From the NCBI RefSeq assembly GCF_043099285.1, contig NZ_CP170723.1, positions 62,001-126,000 on the forward strand: a stretch of 64,000 nt of DNA. Reading direction: 5' to 3'. Both the position numbers and the translations under genes were made by a program. Every line of letters starts with the position of its first letter. The first letter of the stretch is position 1. The notes under the pieces are model-generated. The model searched no databases. It was not told the DNA's origin and saw only the letters and a list, made by a program, of their open reading frames with translations. The DNA is from Oryzobacter telluris (lineage in GTDB: Bacteria > Actinomycetota > Actinomycetes > Actinomycetales > Dermatophilaceae). Positions 10,701 to 19,537 of this stretch are shown piece after piece.

Positions 10701-13700
10701 GACGCGCGCGACGGGTCGAACAGCCCGTCGCTGATGCCGTAGACGAGCTCGTGGAGCCGGCTGGTGTCGGTGGGGACCTTCGTGGTCACCGTGTTGTCGT
10801 CCTCGACCCGCCACAGCTTCTTCGTCGCGTCGTCGTTGGTGGACTCGGCGTCGAGCTCGACGACGTCGCCGCGGGCGATGAGGTCGTTCTGCAGCGGCTT
10901 GACCGTGACGGTCTTGCCGGGCGCCGCGAGGACCTCGTCGTCGACCGCGACCGGGGGCTGCGGGTCGCCCGGCTGGACGACGCCGACCCGCACGAACGCC
11001 CGGCTCGTGGCGCCGAACCGGTCGCGGACCTCGTAGCTGACGACCTCGGTGCCGGCCGCGAGCGGGTACGCCTCGTACCGGATGGTCGACGGGCCGATGC
11101 CGACGACCCGGCCCAGCGTGAGGTCGACCGCGCCGCCGTCCGCACCGACGATCCCCGTGACCGAGACGCTGTCGCCGTCGGGGTCGACCCCGTTGGTGGG
11201 CACCGTCATCGTGATGGGGTCACCGGCGGTGACGGTGGCCGAGAAGCTGCGAGCCACCGGCGCCTGGTTGGGACGCTGCTCGGTGGGCAGGGGCGTGACG
11301 GCGACGCGGACGCGCGCGGACTGGGCCTGCGGCTTCATGCCGTCGGCGAAGGCCGAGTACTCGATCGTCACGAACTTCTCGGTCTTCAGCCCTCGCGCCT
11401 CCGGGACGTACCGGATGACGTTGCCCGAGGCGAAGGCCCGCTGGGCGTCGCCCTTGCTGATGACCTTGACGCTGGCCGGGTCGACCTGGAGCGGGATGCC
11501 GTCGGCCATCGTGTCGTTGTCGAGCACCGGGACGGCGACGGTGTCGCCCTCGCGGACGGTGGCGGTGTCGTCCTGGACGAGCGGGACGGAGTCCTCGAGG
11601 GGACCCTGCTGGAGGACGGCCACCTCGCCCGTGGTGCGCTGCGTGCCGTCGCTGACCGTGTAGCGGACCACGCCGCGACGGCCCTGCTCGCCCACCTCGA
11701 GGGGGGCCGGCTCGCGGGCCTCGATGCGGATCCAGCGGCCCTGGTAGATCGACGGCTGGAGCCAGTCGTCCTCGCCGGTGGCCTCGACCGCCGCGGCGAC
11801 GAGGACGTCCCCGCTCGGGCTGTAGTCGTTGGCGAGCACGTCGACCATCACCGGGGACCGGTCGTGGACCGTGGCGGTGTCGGGCACGGCGACCGGCGGC
11901 GCGCCCTGGGGTGGGGGCGTGAGGTCGACGCGCACCCGGCCGGGGGCCGCGCCGGCCCCGGTCTGGGCCGAGTAGGTGAGCTCGAAGGTGCCGGGCGCGG
12001 AGCCGGTGACCGTGACCTGGCCCGTGGCGAGGTCGGTGTCGACGTCGAGCGGGCCGACCGGGCGCACCTCGGCGCGCAGCCGCAGGACGGCGTCGGGGTC
12101 GCCCGGGTCGGCGCCCGCGATGTCGTTGCCGAGCGGCTCGATCTGGAGCGGCTTGCCGACGACGCCGCGCACGGCGTCCGGCTGGGTGGTGGGCGGGAGG
12201 AACTTGCTGTCCGTGGTCCCGACGACCTGGGCGGTGACCGAGCCCTTCGTCGTGCCGCCGCGGCCGTCGGTGACCCGGTAGGCGATCGGCTGCTTGCCGA
12301 CCTTGGTGGGGGCGGTGAGGGTGATGTGGCCCTGGCCGTCGACGACGCCGCCCTCCACGTCGGCGCGCGCGGAGAGGATGTCGCTCTCGGGGTCGCGCCA
12401 GTCGGCGAGCACCGGGACCGACAGCCGCTTCCCGGCGATCACCGGGTACGTGGCGCGGGTCAGCTCGGCACCGCCCTGGCGCAGCTTCGGCGGGCCGTTG
12501 ACCGAGTCGGGGACGATCTGCACGGTGACCCTCGCGGTGCCCTTGCCCTTGACCTTGCCGTTGTTCACCGCGTAGTCGAAGGCGAACGACTGGCCCTCCG
12601 TCTTGGCGGGGACCGTGACGTCGATGGCCTGGCCGTCGGCCGACACGGTGGCCGTGACGCCCTCGAGCGTGGGGCGCGAGACGTCGGCGGGGTCGATCGA
12701 GAGCACCGAGCCGGCCACGTCGGTGTCGTTGTCGAGGACGTGGAGCTTGCTCGTGCGCCCCGGGCGGACCTTGAGGGGGTCGGGCTCGGCCTTCGGCGGA
12801 GTGTTGAGGGCGGCCTCGTCGACGAGGTTCTCGTCCTTCTTGTCGTTGTCGTCGTCCTGGCGGGTGGGCGGGACGAGGGCGTCCCAGTTGTCGATCTTGG
12901 TCGGCTTGTCCTCGAGGTCCCAGACGCCGCCGTTGTCGAGGTCGTTGAGGACGACGAGCCCGCGGTTGACCCGGAAGGCCACGCCGTCGCGGGTGTCCTC
13001 CTCGCCCTGCGCGGGCAGGGTCGCCGTGGGCTGGTCGCCGCGACGGCCGCAGTTGGCGCCGTAGAAGACCTGACCGGCCTCGGCCCACGCGGCGTGCAGG
13101 CAGCCGCCGAGGACGACGGGCCGGGTGACCACGGTCGAGCCCGGGACGCGGTCGACCTGCTCCTGGATCGCGACGCCCCCGGGGGACTCGCCACCGTCGA
13201 GGGGGACGAGCACGGTGCGGGTGGGCCCGGCGATGGCGACCGTGTCGGCATCCGGGCCGGGCTGCTGGAGTGCGGCGTACCGGCTGCCGGCGGGAGTGGT
13301 GACCTGGGCGTCGGTGCCGTCGGGCTCGGCCGCGGTGTGCACGGTGTCCTTGCCCGCGTCGTACGCGACCCACCGCGAGCCGACCGCCGTGATGTCCGGG
13401 GACGGCGAGCGCAGGGCGGTGTCGACCACAATCGCCCTGCCGAAGCGGTCGCCGACGACGGGGACGGTGGTGACCTTGCCCGTGGCGCCGGAGATCCCGT
13501 GGATCGCGCCCGAGAGGTCGACGGTGATGGCGCCCTGCTTGCCGAGCGTCATCACGGGCTTCTCGGTGGGCGCGAGGCCCGGCAGCGAGGTGACCCCCTG
13601 GCGGGTGTCGACCCGCTGCGCCCAGACCTTCCCGCTGTCGCGGTCGAGGAGGGCGATGGTGCCGCCGCGCAGGTCGACCGGCGAGGGCGTGAAGGAGCCG

Positions 13701-14089
13701 GCGCGCGGCGGGGTGGTGACGAGCGAGGCCACGGTGTCGCCGGCGGTGGAGGTGCGCGGGTCGATGGGGAACAGCTGGCCCGCACCGGTGCCGACGCCGA
13801 TGACGGCCGCGCCGTCCTGGAGGACGTCGAGGCCGCTGCCCGCCGAGACGCTCGTGGCCACGCCGGTGTCGAGCTGGCCGATGGGCACGTTCGCGCGGGC
13901 GAACTTGGCCTGGACGTCGGAGCTGACCCACACGCCCGAGTCGTTGAGCCGGGCCTCGTGCAAGGTGGTGCCCTGGCTCGCCACGGCGACATAGCCCAGG
14001 CCCGAGGCGACGAGGACGACGGCGAGGGTGCTGGCCGTCCGGCGGCGGGCGCGGCCCACCGCCCGGCGTCCGGGCCCCCGAGCAGCCAT
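7736..14089 (-). CDS. Giant Ig-like / fibronectin type III surface protein
   Basis: A 2117-residue protein with a short basic N-terminus and one membrane segment (about residues 18-42), so most of it should lie outside the membrane. Residues about 50-420 have repeating strands and turns like a beta-propeller. About 430-1525 hold many Ig/cadherin-like repeats with motifs such as LDNDTDVAGS, VLANDYSPSGD and VDPDGDSVSVTG, some fitting calcium sites. About 1530-1815 contain three FN3-like domains, and the C-terminal 300 residues carry paired cysteines (CGC, CASSPC, CRAGVC). GGGAGAGGA precedes the ATG. It sits between FHA/kinase genes and moxR-DUF58. Its role is unknown; adhesion or a wall scaffold is a guess. 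Confidence 0.9.
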   Translation of the reverse strand: MAARGPGRRAVGRARRRTASTLAVVLVASGLGYVAVASQGTTLHEARLNDSGVWVSSDVQAKFARANVPIGQLDTGVATSVSAGSGLDVLQDGAAVIGVGTGAGQLFPIDPRTSTAGDTVASLVTTPPRAGSFTPSPVDLRGGTIALLDRDSGKVWAQRVDTRQGVTSLPGLAPTEKPVMTLGKQGAITVDLSGAIHGISGATGKVTTVPVVGDRFGRAIVVDTALRSPSPDITAVGSRWVAYDAGKDTVHTAAEPDGTDAQVTTPAGSRYAALQQPGPDADTVAIAGPTRTVLVPLDGGESPGGVAIQEQVDRVPGSTVVTRPVVLGGCLHAAWAEAGQVFYGANCGRRGDQPTATLPAQGEEDTRDGVAFRVNRGLVVLNDLDNGGVWDLEDKPTKIDNWDALVPPTRQDDDNDKKDENLVDEAALNTPPKAEPDPLKVRPGRTSKLHVLDNDTDVAGSVLSIDPADVSRPTLEGVTATVSADGQAIDVTVPAKTEGQSFAFDYAVNNGKVKGKGTARVTVQIVPDSVNGPPKLRQGGAELTRATYPVIAGKRLSVPVLADWRDPESDILSARADVEGGVVDGQGHITLTAPTKVGKQPIAYRVTDGRGGTTKGSVTAQVVGTTDSKFLPPTTQPDAVRGVVGKPLQIEPLGNDIAGADPGDPDAVLRLRAEVRPVGPLDVDTDLATGQVTVTGSAPGTFELTYSAQTGAGAAPGRVRVDLTPPPQGAPPVAVPDTATVHDRSPVMVDVLANDYSPSGDVLVAAAVEATGEDDWLQPSIYQGRWIRIEAREPAPLEVGEQGRRGVVRYTVSDGTQRTTGEVAVLQQGPLEDSVPLVQDDTATVREGDTVAVPVLDNDTMADGIPLQVDPASVKVISKGDAQRAFASGNVIRYVPEARGLKTEKFVTIEYSAFADGMKPQAQSARVRVAVTPLPTEQRPNQAPVARSFSATVTAGDPITMTVPTNGVDPDGDSVSVTGIVGADGGAVDLTLGRVVGIGPSTIRYEAYPLAAGTEVVSYEVRDRFGATSRAFVRVGVVQPGDPQPPVAVDDEVLAAPGKTVTVKPLQNDLIARGDVVELDAESTNDDATKKLWRVEDDNTVTTKVPTDTSRLHELVYGISDGLFDPSRASVLVRPVADYVNAPVARDDVAAPKPGETSTLVDALANDTDIDSDPETLTLVDVLSPDAVAEQGQVRVKILDHPYAVPYVIEDEDGARAMALIQVPTGANGQPFVVAGTLITMDKDSTQTVALNDHVRSPRGRVVSVTTAGTVSASPAQNLAVTLEDNRTLTLQSSGGYVGPAAVMLEVTDQDAVDQKDFGTAYVSVPVQIGPKVPLFRCPDTELRVVAGGLPRVLDIPQYCHAWLPVGMSFDDVEFDTRWQTEPDASLATDGAGGRRLTLTADLDAQSSKGVLEVRTAGLEQPVLIRVDVVGLDSADLGPPRLRPISVTGLEEGQSRTVDLAAYLDSPLVQPQCSILSARVESGSGLTATTSGCRVTLTAGERPSPEATVAVVVSDGPKRRADGRIEVTMLGTPSEPRQVRAVADRDAGGQARVAWLPPTYDGGSTVTGYTVRHSGGSAGTTECTASPCTVTGLTNGKDYTFVVVARNGLGDGTPSAPSNTVRPDTLPRQVTGVRMVDRGDGTLTIGWVPPENEGSALTKYVVRVVSSTGDTKTQDVPPSSTQTVVGGLDNESEQSVQVQAWNELGAGPFGPAVTMQSAGTPPALPAPAIAASGPGPAADSATLTISWEQGRPNGPPTSGYTLYRSVDGGGWTEVARTSPDVRTARDVIPYDGRTYRYTATLTNGAGIEGPQANSSSFTSVGQPSTPTLATSTPNNDGRIQLTVGVGQPRAGAFTAIRWSGGGKSGTHACGCTPGSQVVFPTDAFDTSPTQGRTITVWTVNSGGNESDRVTGSATPYRDTLTPTGLSGSASGNDAVWSWNLPENGRTIDQVQVDGDGGGTFGGNKTTHRVNGSPGGGYRIRVRAHSAAGWSGWTAYDTVNIPNPAPQVYNVHKGPGYIPPNGVGTCASSPCPRVNFDVRYFPPGGGGWTVGVYRSNGAEIYTSSVQFFVSGDGTGTTGEYGNTSNWRSTGIVVANGNGPLYVRLCRAGVCHRSPDVAW

Positions 14090-14253
14090 CGTGTCCTCTC
14101 CCTGCGCGCGCGGACGTCCCCCACGGGACGCGACGGTGTGTGCCCCGACCTTCACCCCGGCCGGGTGAGTCCCAGCCTAACCGCGCCTGTGGACTCCCTC
14201 AGGCGATCCGTCCGGGGAGCACTCCCCGTCGCACCCTGCTCCGTGGGGCCGCC

Positions 14254-14946
14254 CTACCCCAGGAGCGCCAGGTCGGCCTCGGTCACCATCTTCGTCGACA
14301 GGGCGTGCTCGACGAGGCGGGCCTTGCGGTTGCTCGCGAGCTTGCCCGGGCCGCCGTGCAGCCCACGGGTCCCCGCGTCGGCGAGCTTCTGGCACACGTT
14401 GTCGAGCTTGCGGTTGAACTTGGTGACCGTCCAGCCCAGCCGGGCCGCGGCATCCGCCGACGACGGGATCTGGCCGTGGCCGGCGTACGAGCTGGTGAGG
14501 AAGCCCTCGCACAGCACGACGACGAGCAGCTTCTGGTCGGGCGTCATCGACACGCGGCCGACGGTGGTCTCGGCGCTCGACTCCTCGGGCTCGAGCTCGG
14601 CCGCGGTCTCGACGGAGACGAACGGGGTGTCGGTGAGCAGGACGTCGAAGTCGTAGGTCGTGGGGCCGGCGGTGAACCACACGGTGAACGCCTCGAGCGC
14701 GAGCGGGATCCGCGCCCCCGGCGACAGCCACGCCTGGAACAGCCCCTTCTTGTCGGCGACGGTCGCCGTGAGGGTCGAGCCGACGTTCGACAGCCACCAC
14801 AGGTCGTGCTCGCGGTGCAGCTGGAGGAAGACGCGGTGCAGGTACGGGTTGTCGTCGATCTCCACGTCGGCGACGCGGCCGATCGTCAGCGGTGCGCTCT
14901 CCTGCGCGGGGAACTCCTCCCCGCAGAACTCGACGATGGCGCCCAT
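14254..14946 (-). CDS. FHA-like domain plus helix-turn-helix protein
   Basis: A 230-residue soluble protein. Residues about 1-105 resemble an FHA domain (LTIGRVADVEIDDNPYLHR, then LSNVGSTLTATV), a fold that reads phosphothreonine. The canonical SxxH and N residues are only partly recognisable. Residues about 135-230 look like a winged helix (SADAAARLGWTVTKFNRKL). It lies 29 bases behind the Ser/Thr kinase gene in the same direction, so it may be a kinase substrate or reader. I know similar proteins only as uncharacterised members of this cluster. Confidence 0.8.
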   Translation of the reverse strand: MGAIVEFCGEEFPAQESAPLTIGRVADVEIDDNPYLHRVFLQLHREHDLWWLSNVGSTLTATVADKKGLFQAWLSPGARIPLALEAFTVWFTAGPTTYDFDVLLTDTPFVSVETAAELEPEESSAETTVGRVSMTPDQKLLVVVLCEGFLTSSYAGHGQIPSSADAAARLGWTVTKFNRKLDNVCQKLADAGTRGLHGGPGKLASNRKARLVEHALSTKMVTEADLALLG

Positions 14947-14975
14947 CGGTCTCCCTCCCTGTGCTCGGTGGTCGG

Positions 14976-16433
14976 TCAGTCGGCGGTCTGGCAGCGGATC
15001 GGTGAGCGCGGCGAGGTCAGGCCGCTCTTGCGCGACACGGTGACCTGGGCGCAGACGAGCGTGCCGCCCGCGGCCTTGACGGTGTGCCGGGCGGCGCCCT
15101 TGACGGTGACGACCTCGGCGTCGGCGACCGCGGCCTCGCTGTCGGCGACGCGCAGCTGGAAGAAGTCGCCGTCCTCCACCCCCACGTAGTTCCACGTGAA
15201 GGTCACCGAGCCCGCGGCGGAGCGGGCGTCGATGGCCGGCTGCTCGGGGTAGTCGACCGCGCGGGTCGGGGCCCCGGTCTGGGTGCGGATGTTCGCGCTC
15301 GGCCCCGGCGTCGCGCCCTCGTCGTCGCGCCCGAACGCCCAGACGAGCGCACCCACCAGGCCCACGACGAGCACCCCGATCACCGCGAGGATGACGCCCC
15401 CGCTGATCGTCGTCGGCTCGTCCTCGTCGTCGTCGGCCTCCACGGCCCGAGCCGGCCGCGGTGTCTCGGGCACGGCGATGGACGTGGGCGTGCGGACCAT
15501 CGTGCGGTCGTGGTCGGCCTCGGGCCGGCCGGCCCGGGGCAGCTCGGCGACGGTGCTGTTGCCCTCCTCGTCGAGGATGACGACCGGCGTACGCGGCAGC
15601 CGCTGCTCCTGCTCCACGGCCTGCAGCCCGCGGGCCAGCTCGAGGGCGGTCTGCGGCCGGGTGTCGGGCCGCTTCGACATCGCGTGCGACAGCAGGCGCT
15701 CGAGCGAGACGGGGACGTCGGCGCGACCGGTGGGCGGCACGGGCACGGCCCGGATGCGCGGCATCAGGGCGTAGGCGGAGTTGTCGCCGCCGGGCTGCTC
15801 GAACGGCGAGCGCCCCACGAGCAGGTGCCACAGGGTGGCGGCGAGCGAGTAGACGTCCGAGCGGCTGTCGCCGTTGGACTGGCCGTAGAGCACCTCGGGC
15901 GGCGACCACGGCACCGAGACGCCGACGTCCTCGTCGACGTCCTCGGCGTGGCCGCCCCGCCCGGCGATGCCGAAGTCGGTGAGTCCCGGCTGGCCGTACT
16001 GACTGACCAGGACGTTGGCCGGCTTGATGTCGCGGTGGATGATGCCGGCCCGGTGCGCGGTCTCGACTGCGCTCGCGAGCTGGATCCCGGTGCGCAGGAC
16101 CTCCTCCACCGTCATCCGCTCGGCGCGCGAGCGCACGGCGAGGTTCGGCGGCGGGTAGTACTTCATGACGAGGTAGGCGCCGCCGTCGGCGGTCTGCTCG
16201 GAACGGAAGACCTGGACGATGTACGGGTGGTCGCCGAGCTGCGCCATCGTGTTCGCCTCGTCGACGAACTGGCGGCGGATGGCGGCGGTCAGCCCCTCGC
16301 GCTTGAGGACCTTGACCGCGACGTTCATCCGCGGCTGCTGCTGCTCGTAGAGGAAGACGTCGGCGTACCCGCCCGACCCGAGGGGACGCACGAGCTCGAG
16401 CCCCGGGATGCGGGGCGCGTCGGCGGCACTCAC
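14976..16433 (-). CDS. Membrane Ser/Thr protein kinase
   Basis: A 485-residue PknB-type kinase. The N-terminal kinase domain (about 1-265) has the glycine loop LGSGGYADVFLY, the ATP-binding lysine in VAVKVLK, the catalytic loop IIHRDIKPANVL and the metal-binding LTDFGIAG, so it should be active. A disordered acidic linker leads to one membrane helix (about 341-366), followed by a small extracellular beta domain with two cysteines. The GTG overlaps the stop of the upstream FHA gene (GTGA). Substrates probably include the FHA proteins and DUF58/MoxR partners of the cluster (inference); the PP2C phosphatase at 18.7-19.5 kb would oppose it. Confidence 0.95.
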   Translation of the reverse strand: MSAADAPRIPGLELVRPLGSGGYADVFLYEQQQPRMNVAVKVLKREGLTAAIRRQFVDEANTMAQLGDHPYIVQVFRSEQTADGGAYLVMKYYPPPNLAVRSRAERMTVEEVLRTGIQLASAVETAHRAGIIHRDIKPANVLVSQYGQPGLTDFGIAGRGGHAEDVDEDVGVSVPWSPPEVLYGQSNGDSRSDVYSLAATLWHLLVGRSPFEQPGGDNSAYALMPRIRAVPVPPTGRADVPVSLERLLSHAMSKRPDTRPQTALELARGLQAVEQEQRLPRTPVVILDEEGNSTVAELPRAGRPEADHDRTMVRTPTSIAVPETPRPARAVEADDDEDEPTTISGGVILAVIGVLVVGLVGALVWAFGRDDEGATPGPSANIRTQTGAPTRAVDYPEQPAIDARSAAGSVTFTWNYVGVEDGDFFQLRVADSEAAVADAEVVTVKGAARHTVKAAGGTLVCAQVTVSRKSGLTSPRSPIRCQTAD

Positions 16434-17959
16434 CCGTCGACCTCGTAGGTGAGCGAGACCTCGTCGGCGAGGGTGATGACGGCGCCGGGCTCGATGCCCT
16501 GGTCCTCGGTGGGCCGCAGCCGCACGGGCTCCTGGCCGGGGAGGGTCACCGTGGTGCCGTTGGTGGAGCCGAGGTCGCGGACGAGGACGTGCCAGCCCTC
16601 GAGGACGACCTCCGCGTGGTTGCGGCTGATGTCGCGGTCGACGCCGCCGACCCGCAGCAGGTGCGGGCGCTGGTTGGCGGGGAGCTCCTCGTTGACGCGG
16701 GGCGCCCGGCCGAGGAGGACGCCGCGGTCGAGCGGGACGACACCGCCGGTGGAGATCCGCAGGACGCCGAGCGCGGGGCGCGGGGTCTGGAAGGGCTGCT
16801 GCGGCGGGATCTCGCGACCGCACGAGCGGCAGGTACCGGCGTGAGGGGGCGACGGGTGGCCCGCCGGGCAGAGGACGGCGAGGACGACGGGGCGGTCGAG
16901 GTCGTCGTCGGAGCGGTGCAGCGCGCCGCGGTCGGTGGTGACGTCGGGGGCGGCGTGCTCGTCGACGACGTCGTGCCGTTCGGTCTCCGGAAGGTCGTGG
17001 ACGGTGTGCCCGGCCTCGGCCTGCGCGGGCTCCTGCACCGGCTGCTCGGCCGGCTCCGGGTCCACGGGGGGCGGCGGGGGCGCGTCCTCGGCGGGCGGCG
17101 GCGGGACGAGGACGGGGAGCTCGGCCGTGGGCGGGTTGGTGGGCGCGGGGCCGCCCTGGCCGCCCGCACCGCGGCGCCACGGCACGGAGTCGATGAGGCC
17201 GCCCTTCGGCGGGGCGGTCACGGGCACGCGCGACGCCGGGGGCAGGCCGGCGGACGCCTCGTCCGGCGGCGGGAGGGTGAGGTCCGGCTGGACCCGCACC
17301 TCGTCGGCGGTGTGGTCCTCGTCCTCGGGCGCCCCGTTCTCGAGCGCGCCGTCCTCGGGGGTCTGGTCCCCGGCCGCATCGGCGACGTCGTGCTCGTCGA
17401 CCGGGTCGGCCTGCTCCTCGGGCTCGGCCGCCTCGCGGACATCGTCCAGCTCGACCTGGTCCTGCTCGACCGCCTCGTCGGCGGGAGGGGTCGGGTCGGG
17501 GGCCGGCTCGGGCTCGGGCTGCTCCTCGGTCACCGGCTGGGCCTGAACCGGTGCGACGGCCACCGGACGGCCGAGGCGGGCGGGGCGGCGCCATCCACGC
17601 GGGTTCTCGGGGGCCGGGGCCTCGACCGACACCTCGTCGCCCGCGGCGTCGAGGGCGATGTCGACGTCGCGCCACGGCGCGCGGCCCTCGGCGCCCACCC
17701 GGGTGCCGTCGGCGAGCACCACCACGGCGCCACCGCGCACGAGGACGCGCACGGCGTCGTCCCCGACGCTGACGGCGGCGAGGTCGGGTGCACCGGCGAG
17801 GCCGTGGGCGGTCAGTGCCTCGAGCAGCCCGGCGAACCCACCCTGTGCGGCCTGCGCCAGCGGTTCGGCGTGCCGCTCGGCCGCGGCGACGACGGCGTGG
17901 ACGCCCGGACCGGACACCTCGATCCACCCGGGGTGCACGACACAGCGCACGGCGGTCAC
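16430..17959 (-). CDS. FHA domain protein with acidic linker and zinc ribbon
   Basis: A 509-residue soluble protein. The first 150 residues form an unassigned globular domain, followed by about 200 residues of Glu/Pro/Ala-rich linker. A small zinc-ribbon-like stretch (CPAGHPSPPHAGTCRSCG) comes next, and a C-terminal FHA domain (about 405-505) has GRAPR, the SRNHAEV motif and LGSTNGT, all intact for phosphothreonine binding. AGGAG lies upstream of the GTG. It is the first gene of the long minus-strand operon and is coupled to the kinase gene, so it is a likely phospho-adaptor. Confidence 0.92.
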   Translation of the reverse strand: MTAVRCVVHPGWIEVSGPGVHAVVAAAERHAEPLAQAAQGGFAGLLEALTAHGLAGAPDLAAVSVGDDAVRVLVRGGAVVVLADGTRVGAEGRAPWRDVDIALDAAGDEVSVEAPAPENPRGWRRPARLGRPVAVAPVQAQPVTEEQPEPEPAPDPTPPADEAVEQDQVELDDVREAAEPEEQADPVDEHDVADAAGDQTPEDGALENGAPEDEDHTADEVRVQPDLTLPPPDEASAGLPPASRVPVTAPPKGGLIDSVPWRRGAGGQGGPAPTNPPTAELPVLVPPPPAEDAPPPPPVDPEPAEQPVQEPAQAEAGHTVHDLPETERHDVVDEHAAPDVTTDRGALHRSDDDLDRPVVLAVLCPAGHPSPPHAGTCRSCGREIPPQQPFQTPRPALGVLRISTGGVVPLDRGVLLGRAPRVNEELPANQRPHLLRVGGVDRDISRNHAEVVLEGWHVLVRDLGSTNGTTVTLPGQEPVRLRPTEDQGIEPGAVITLADEVSLTYEVDG

Positions 17960-18135
17960 GGGCGGCTCCTCACGTGTCGGGGCAGGCGGCACGGCCCCCG
18001 TCCCGGCGCGGCCGGGGTCCGACCGCAGCCTACTTGCGCCCCGATGACCTGCGCGTCGGGACGGGCGCGCGGACGCACCTCCCCATCCGGACGGCCCGGA
18101 AAGACCACAATGGAGGTCGCCCTGCAGGAGGTCGG

Positions 18136-18711
18136 ATGCTGCTCTCCGTGGCCCTGATGCCACCGGACCACGTCCTCGACGACGTCGAGGCGATGCTCGC
18201 GCGCACCCCGGCGCCCCCCGGAGAGTTCTCCTGGGTGGGCCGCAGCGCGCTGATGATCCCCGTCTTCGGCCTGGGCAACATCACGCGCGTCGAGGTGAGC
18301 GCCATCGCGACCTACCTCTCGGACGAGCTCGTCGACCCCGAGCCGGCGCCGCGCGTGCGCTTCGCCGGGGCGTGGGCCCTGGAGGAGGAGGGCGACCCCA
18401 CGGTCGCGCTCCCGCTCGTGGGCGAGGTCGACCGCGTCCGGGCCCTCGCCCGCAACCTTCAGGTGCTCGTCGCCGACCACGGCTTCTTCGTCGACCGGCG
18501 CAAGTTCGTCCCCCGCCTCACCCTCGGGTCGGTCACCCCGACGACGTCGCTGCCCTTCCTCGAGCGCCTCGTCGGCGCGCTGGCCGAGCACGCGACGCCC
18601 ATCTGGTCGGTCGACAGCGTGGCGCTGGTCCGCCGCCGCTTCGACGACGACGCCGAGACCGAGATCTGGGAGGTCGTCGACACGGTGTCGACGACGCGCG
18701 ACCAGGGCTGA
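18136..18711 (+). CDS. Degenerate 2H phosphoesterase (LigT / 2'-5' RNA ligase-like) protein
   Basis: A 191-residue protein with an AGGAGG site five bases before the ATG. The overall pattern resembles 2'-5' RNA ligase-like proteins. The two HxTx motifs such enzymes need are altered: the first block reads ALMIPVFGLG where LHLTLxFLG is expected, and the second reads FVPRLTLGS where FxPHLTLAR is expected. It is therefore probably not a phosphodiesterase, or the family match is only structural. It is the only plus-strand gene within the kinase/phosphatase block and converges on the PP2C gene with a four-base gap. Confidence 0.68.
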   Translation: MLLSVALMPPDHVLDDVEAMLARTPAPPGEFSWVGRSALMIPVFGLGNITRVEVSAIATYLSDELVDPEPAPRVRFAGAWALEEEGDPTVALPLVGEVDRVRALARNLQVLVADHGFFVDRRKFVPRLTLGSVTPTTSLPFLERLVGALAEHATPIWSVDSVALVRRRFDDDAETEIWEVVDTVSTTRDQG

Positions 18712-18715
18712 GGCC

Positions 18716-19537
18716 TCAGGTCCGCAGCAGGCCCGCGCGCGGCGCGGTGTCGGCGTCGTCGTCCCCGCCGTCGTCGTCCCACGCGTCGACGGCCACGACC
18801 ACGACCGAGACGTTGTCGCGGCCCCCGGCCCGCACGGCGGCCGCGACGAGCTGGTCGGCGGCGATCTGCGGGTCGGCGTACTTGCGGGCGATGAGCATGA
18901 TCTCGCGGTCGTCGAGCTCACCGGACAGGCCGTCGCTGCAGATGACGAAGCGCTCGCCCCGCACCGGCGGCAGCACCCACGTGTCGGCGGCCGGCCCCGG
19001 GTCGGACCCGAGGGAGCGGGTGATGACGTTGCGCAGCGGGTGCACCGCGGCCTCGGCGGCGTCGATGACGCCCGCGTCCATCAGCTCGCGGACCTCGGAG
19101 TGGTCACGGGTCACCAGGCTCATCCGGTTGTCGGCGAGGCGGTAGACCCGGGAGTCGCCGATGTTGAACACGACCCAGTGCTCGTGGCCGCCGGCGACGA
19201 CGACGGTGATGCCCGCGACGGTGGTGCCCATGCCCCGCTGCTCGGGGTCGCGGGCCTGCGACTCGAGGATGCGCCGGTTCGCCTCGCGCAGGACGTCCGC
19301 GACGTCGTCGGGGCGCTCGGCCGGGCGTTCGTGCAGGTGGCGCAGCGCCTCGACCGCGAGGCGGCTGGCCACCTCACCGGCCGCGTGCCCGCCCATCCCG
19401 TCGGCGACGGCGAAGACCATGCCCTCGGCGAGGACGCTGTCCTCGTTGTGGTCGCGGACCCGGCCGACGTGCGTGGCGACGCCCGAGCGCACCCGCAGCG
19501 CGGTCCCGGCCAGGGGGCGGTGGTCGGCGGCGCTCAC
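18716..19537 (-). CDS. PP2C family Ser/Thr protein phosphatase
   Basis: A 273-residue soluble metal-dependent phosphatase. The motifs are complete: VRDHNEDSV, VFAVADGMGGHAAGE (metal Asp), GMGTTVAG, NIGDSRVYRL, CSDGLSGELDD and GRDNVSVVVV. It lacks the membrane helix of PstP. It should remove phosphate from Ser/Thr targets of the kinase encoded 2.3 kb away. The GTG overlaps the stop of the preceding gene (GTGA). The C-terminal tail is Asp-rich. Confidence 0.95.
   Translation of the reverse strand: MSAADHRPLAGTALRVRSGVATHVGRVRDHNEDSVLAEGMVFAVADGMGGHAAGEVASRLAVEALRHLHERPAERPDDVADVLREANRRILESQARDPEQRGMGTTVAGITVVVAGGHEHWVVFNIGDSRVYRLADNRMSLVTRDHSEVRELMDAGVIDAAEAAVHPLRNVITRSLGSDPGPAADTWVLPPVRGERFVICSDGLSGELDDREIMLIARKYADPQIAADQLVAAAVRAGGRDNVSVVVVAVDAWDDDGGDDDADTAPRAGLLRT

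Noticed and set aside
10007..14656. 1549-residue plus-strand open frame
   Set aside because: Antisense shadow of the giant Ig/FN3 gene; GDR/VDR-rich low-complexity protein with no domain.
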